64,000 bases of DNA. Origin: Azospirillum doebereinerae. GTDB taxonomy: Bacteria > Pseudomonadota > Alphaproteobacteria > Azospirillales > Azospirillaceae. Shown one piece after another: positions 62,418 through 64,000 of the stretch. The notes beneath the pieces were generated by a model. It did not search any database and was not told where the DNA came from. It saw only the letters and a list, made by a program, of their open reading frames with translations. The position numbers and the translations under genes are program-made. Location: contig NZ_RZIJ01000021.1 of NCBI RefSeq assembly GCF_003989665.1, positions 1 through 64,000 of the forward strand. The letters are read 5' to 3'. Positions within the stretch are counted from its first letter, which is position 1; the number at the start of each line of letters is the position of its first letter.

Positions 62418-64000
62418 ATGTTGAAGAGCCTGTTCCGTTGGCAGAAGGGCAGCGTCGTGACGCTGATCCCCAACACCGGCATCCAGTTTCTCGACTTCGC
62501 GGTGACAGCGGCCTTCGCCGGACAGGTGCAGCAGCACTTCTATTGCGAGGTGCGCGCGACGGAGACGGACGCCGATGGCCGGCCGGCCGAGGTGCTGCAC
62601 ATCGTCCGGCACGACGAGGACAAGCAACCCTACTACCTCGATCCGGCCAGCGGCCTGCCCGTCGCCGTCGCCGAGGACGAGGTGTTTCCGGTTCGCGGCG
62701 AACAGGCGCTCGACATGCTGGCGGGGGCGTGGCTGCCGGCGCCGGTGCTGCGGGTGCGGGAGGACGGCGCCTTCGCCGATGGCCCGACCAATTGGGCGCG
62801 GCTTTTCGTCACCCGGCTGCCCGAACCCGACGCCGACGGCAACCGGTGGCGGGTGACGCTGGCGCTCGACACGCTGCTCGCGGAACGGCCCGGCGATCAC
62901 CGCTACATCATGCCCGAGCCGCGCGACGCCGCCGAAATGACACCCTTCGGTCTCGCGACCGGCCTGGAGGACGTGAACTTCTTCCTGCGCACCGAATGGG
63001 TGCGTTCCTGGCTGCGCGACAGCTATCTGGCGGCGGAAAGCGCGCGGCGCGGCGGGCGCAAGGTGACGCTGGAAAACCTGCCGCGTGGCGGCCTCTATTG
63101 GGCCACCTATCTGGTCCTGCTGAAGATTCTCGGCAGCGGCGACGCGGCCGACCGGCCGGTCGACGCACCGGAAGGCCCGATCCTGCCGCGCCTGCGCTTC
63201 CTCGACGAGGCGCCCTACGCGCGCGACCAGAAGCCGATTCCGGTCAACCTCGTCATCGACATCGGCAACAGCCGCACCTGCGGCATCCTGATCGAGGATT
63301 CGTCCGAGGGGGCGCAACGGCTCGACATGAGCCAGGCCTACCGGCTGGAGCTGCGCGATCTGTCCAACCCGGCGCACACCTACGCCGACCCCTTCGAAAG
63401 CCGGGTCGAGTTCCACACGGCCAACTTCAATCTCGGCGCCTATTCGCGCATGTCGGGACGTCCGGTGCGCGACGCCTTCTGGTGGCCCAGCCCCGTGCGC
63501 GTCGGGCCGGAGGCGGCTTGGCTCGGCTCGCTGACCGACGGCACGCAAGGGCGCAGCGGCCTGTCCAGCCCCAAGCGCTATCTGTGGGACCGGACGGAGC
63601 GCACCACCCCTTGGGTGAACAACGGCGGCCTGCTGCCGGCGGGGGAACGGGTGCCGCCGATCCGGGGACCGATCCCGGCCAAGCTGACGCAGCGCGGCGA
63701 CCTGCTGAAACCCGGCGGGCTGCCGGGCATGAAGCCGGCCTACTCGCGCAGTTCGCTGTACATGCTGATGCTGACCGAGATCCTGGCCCACGCGCTCATC
63801 CAGATCAACGCGCCCTCCACCCGCGCCCACCGGGCGCGCAGCGAGGAGCCGCGCGTGCTGCGCAACGTCATCCTGACGGTGCCGTCCGCGACCCCGGTCG
63901 CCGAGCAGAAGGCGCTGAAGCGCTTGGCGAAATGGGCCATCAACCTGCTCTGGGAGGTGATGGGCTGGGACGCGGCCCACCCGCTGCGCCGCCGTCCCGA
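62418..64000 (+). CDS. SrfB-family actin-fold protein (partial, runs off the window)
   Basis: Only the first 527 codons are visible. Residues 276-292 read VNLVIDIGNSRTCGILI, an actin/Hsp70-like phosphate loop (Asp281, Gly283, Asn284) characteristic of SrfB, whose Salmonella namesake lies in the srfABC operon. No signal peptide or membrane helix is seen, so it should be cytoplasmic and ATP-binding. AAGGGTG precedes the ATG at 62418. The SrfC-type GTPase expected next would lie beyond the window. Confidence 0.85.
   Translation, partial: MLKSLFRWQKGSVVTLIPNTGIQFLDFAVTAAFAGQVQQHFYCEVRATETDADGRPAEVLHIVRHDEDKQPYYLDPASGLPVAVAEDEVFPVRGEQALDMLAGAWLPAPVLRVREDGAFADGPTNWARLFVTRLPEPDADGNRWRVTLALDTLLAERPGDHRYIMPEPRDAAEMTPFGLATGLEDVNFFLRTEWVRSWLRDSYLAAESARRGGRKVTLENLPRGGLYWATYLVLLKILGSGDAADRPVDAPEGPILPRLRFLDEAPYARDQKPIPVNLVIDIGNSRTCGILIEDSSEGAQRLDMSQAYRLELRDLSNPAHTYADPFESRVEFHTANFNLGAYSRMSGRPVRDAFWWPSPVRVGPEAAWLGSLTDGTQGRSGLSSPKRYLWDRTERTTPWVNNGGLLPAGERVPPIRGPIPAKLTQRGDLLKPGGLPGMKPAYSRSSLYMLMLTEILAHALIQINAPSTRAHRARSEEPRVLRNVILTVPSATPVAEQKALKRLAKWAINLLWEVMGWDAAHPLRRRP

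Overview
The window is about 64 kb of high-GC DNA with an alphaproteobacterial, Rhodospirillales-like character. An Azospirillum-type rhizosphere bacterium is the best guess. The grounds are very GC-rich codon use, a HupTUV hydrogen sensor, TRAP and LivJ-type solute-binding proteins, a Fur-controlled haem operon, a PilZ-bearing chemoreceptor, aromatic meta-cleavage genes and an IS5-family element. No rRNA, CRISPR array, phage or plasmid replication gene was seen. The species assignment is an inference.

Region 1 (1-9979) is bracketed by two near-identical 165-bp direct repeats. Between them lie pabB, hydroxypyruvate isomerase (hyi), ycaQ, an Lrp/AsnC regulator, and hupT-hupU-hupV, which encode an H2-sensing histidine kinase and its regulatory [NiFe] hydrogenase. 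An IS5-type element then interrupts a short gene downstream of hupV.

Region 2 (9981-21197) is a long minus-strand catabolic operon facing a LysR regulator. In transcription order it encodes a two-gene split transketolase, an SDR dehydrogenase, a 3-hydroxyisobutyrate/threonate-type dehydrogenase, a TRAP transporter (DctP and fused DctQM), a full-length transketolase and a D-2-hydroxyacid dehydrogenase. The substrate is unknown; a sugar, polyol or sugar acid is likely.

Region 3 (21232-34491) holds surface and sensing functions. There is a PAS-MCP-PilZ receptor, a GH5 glycoside hydrolase with two CBM60-like modules, a tRNA-Asn/tRNA-Asp pair, an SDR, a secreted phytochelatin-synthase-family protein, a 1050-residue right-handed beta-helix protein with three of the same CBM60-like modules, and a secreted polysaccharide deacetylase.

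Region 4 (34630-43087) contains a protocatechuate 4,5-cleavage operon (galB, galD, ligI, ligA, ligB). It converges on a haem uptake cluster (fur-like, hmuS, hmuT, hmuU, hmuV).

Region 5 (43423-51573) is a GntR-linked catabolic operon: an enoyl-CoA-hydratase homologue, aldehyde dehydrogenase, a Liv-type binding protein, 3-hydroxyisobutyrate dehydrogenase, a quinone-oxidoreductase-like MDR and malonyl-CoA synthetase. Repeated ATACCAAA half-sites precede both the regulator and the operon.

Region 6 (51691-56308) encodes a DUF1289 protein and an operon of isochorismatase-fold hydrolase, XapX, amidohydrolase, DoxX and DUF1275 proteins. A degraded IS3-like transposase follows.

Region 7 (57077-64000, cut by the window end) is the most intriguing part. 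Two coiled-coil lipoproteins diverge from a membrane-anchored VWA protein, a membrane-anchored trypsin-like protease, a SrfA-like/DUF2135-like protein and a SrfB-type actin-fold protein. Three of these share the same juxtamembrane layout, which suggests one poorly described envelope complex.
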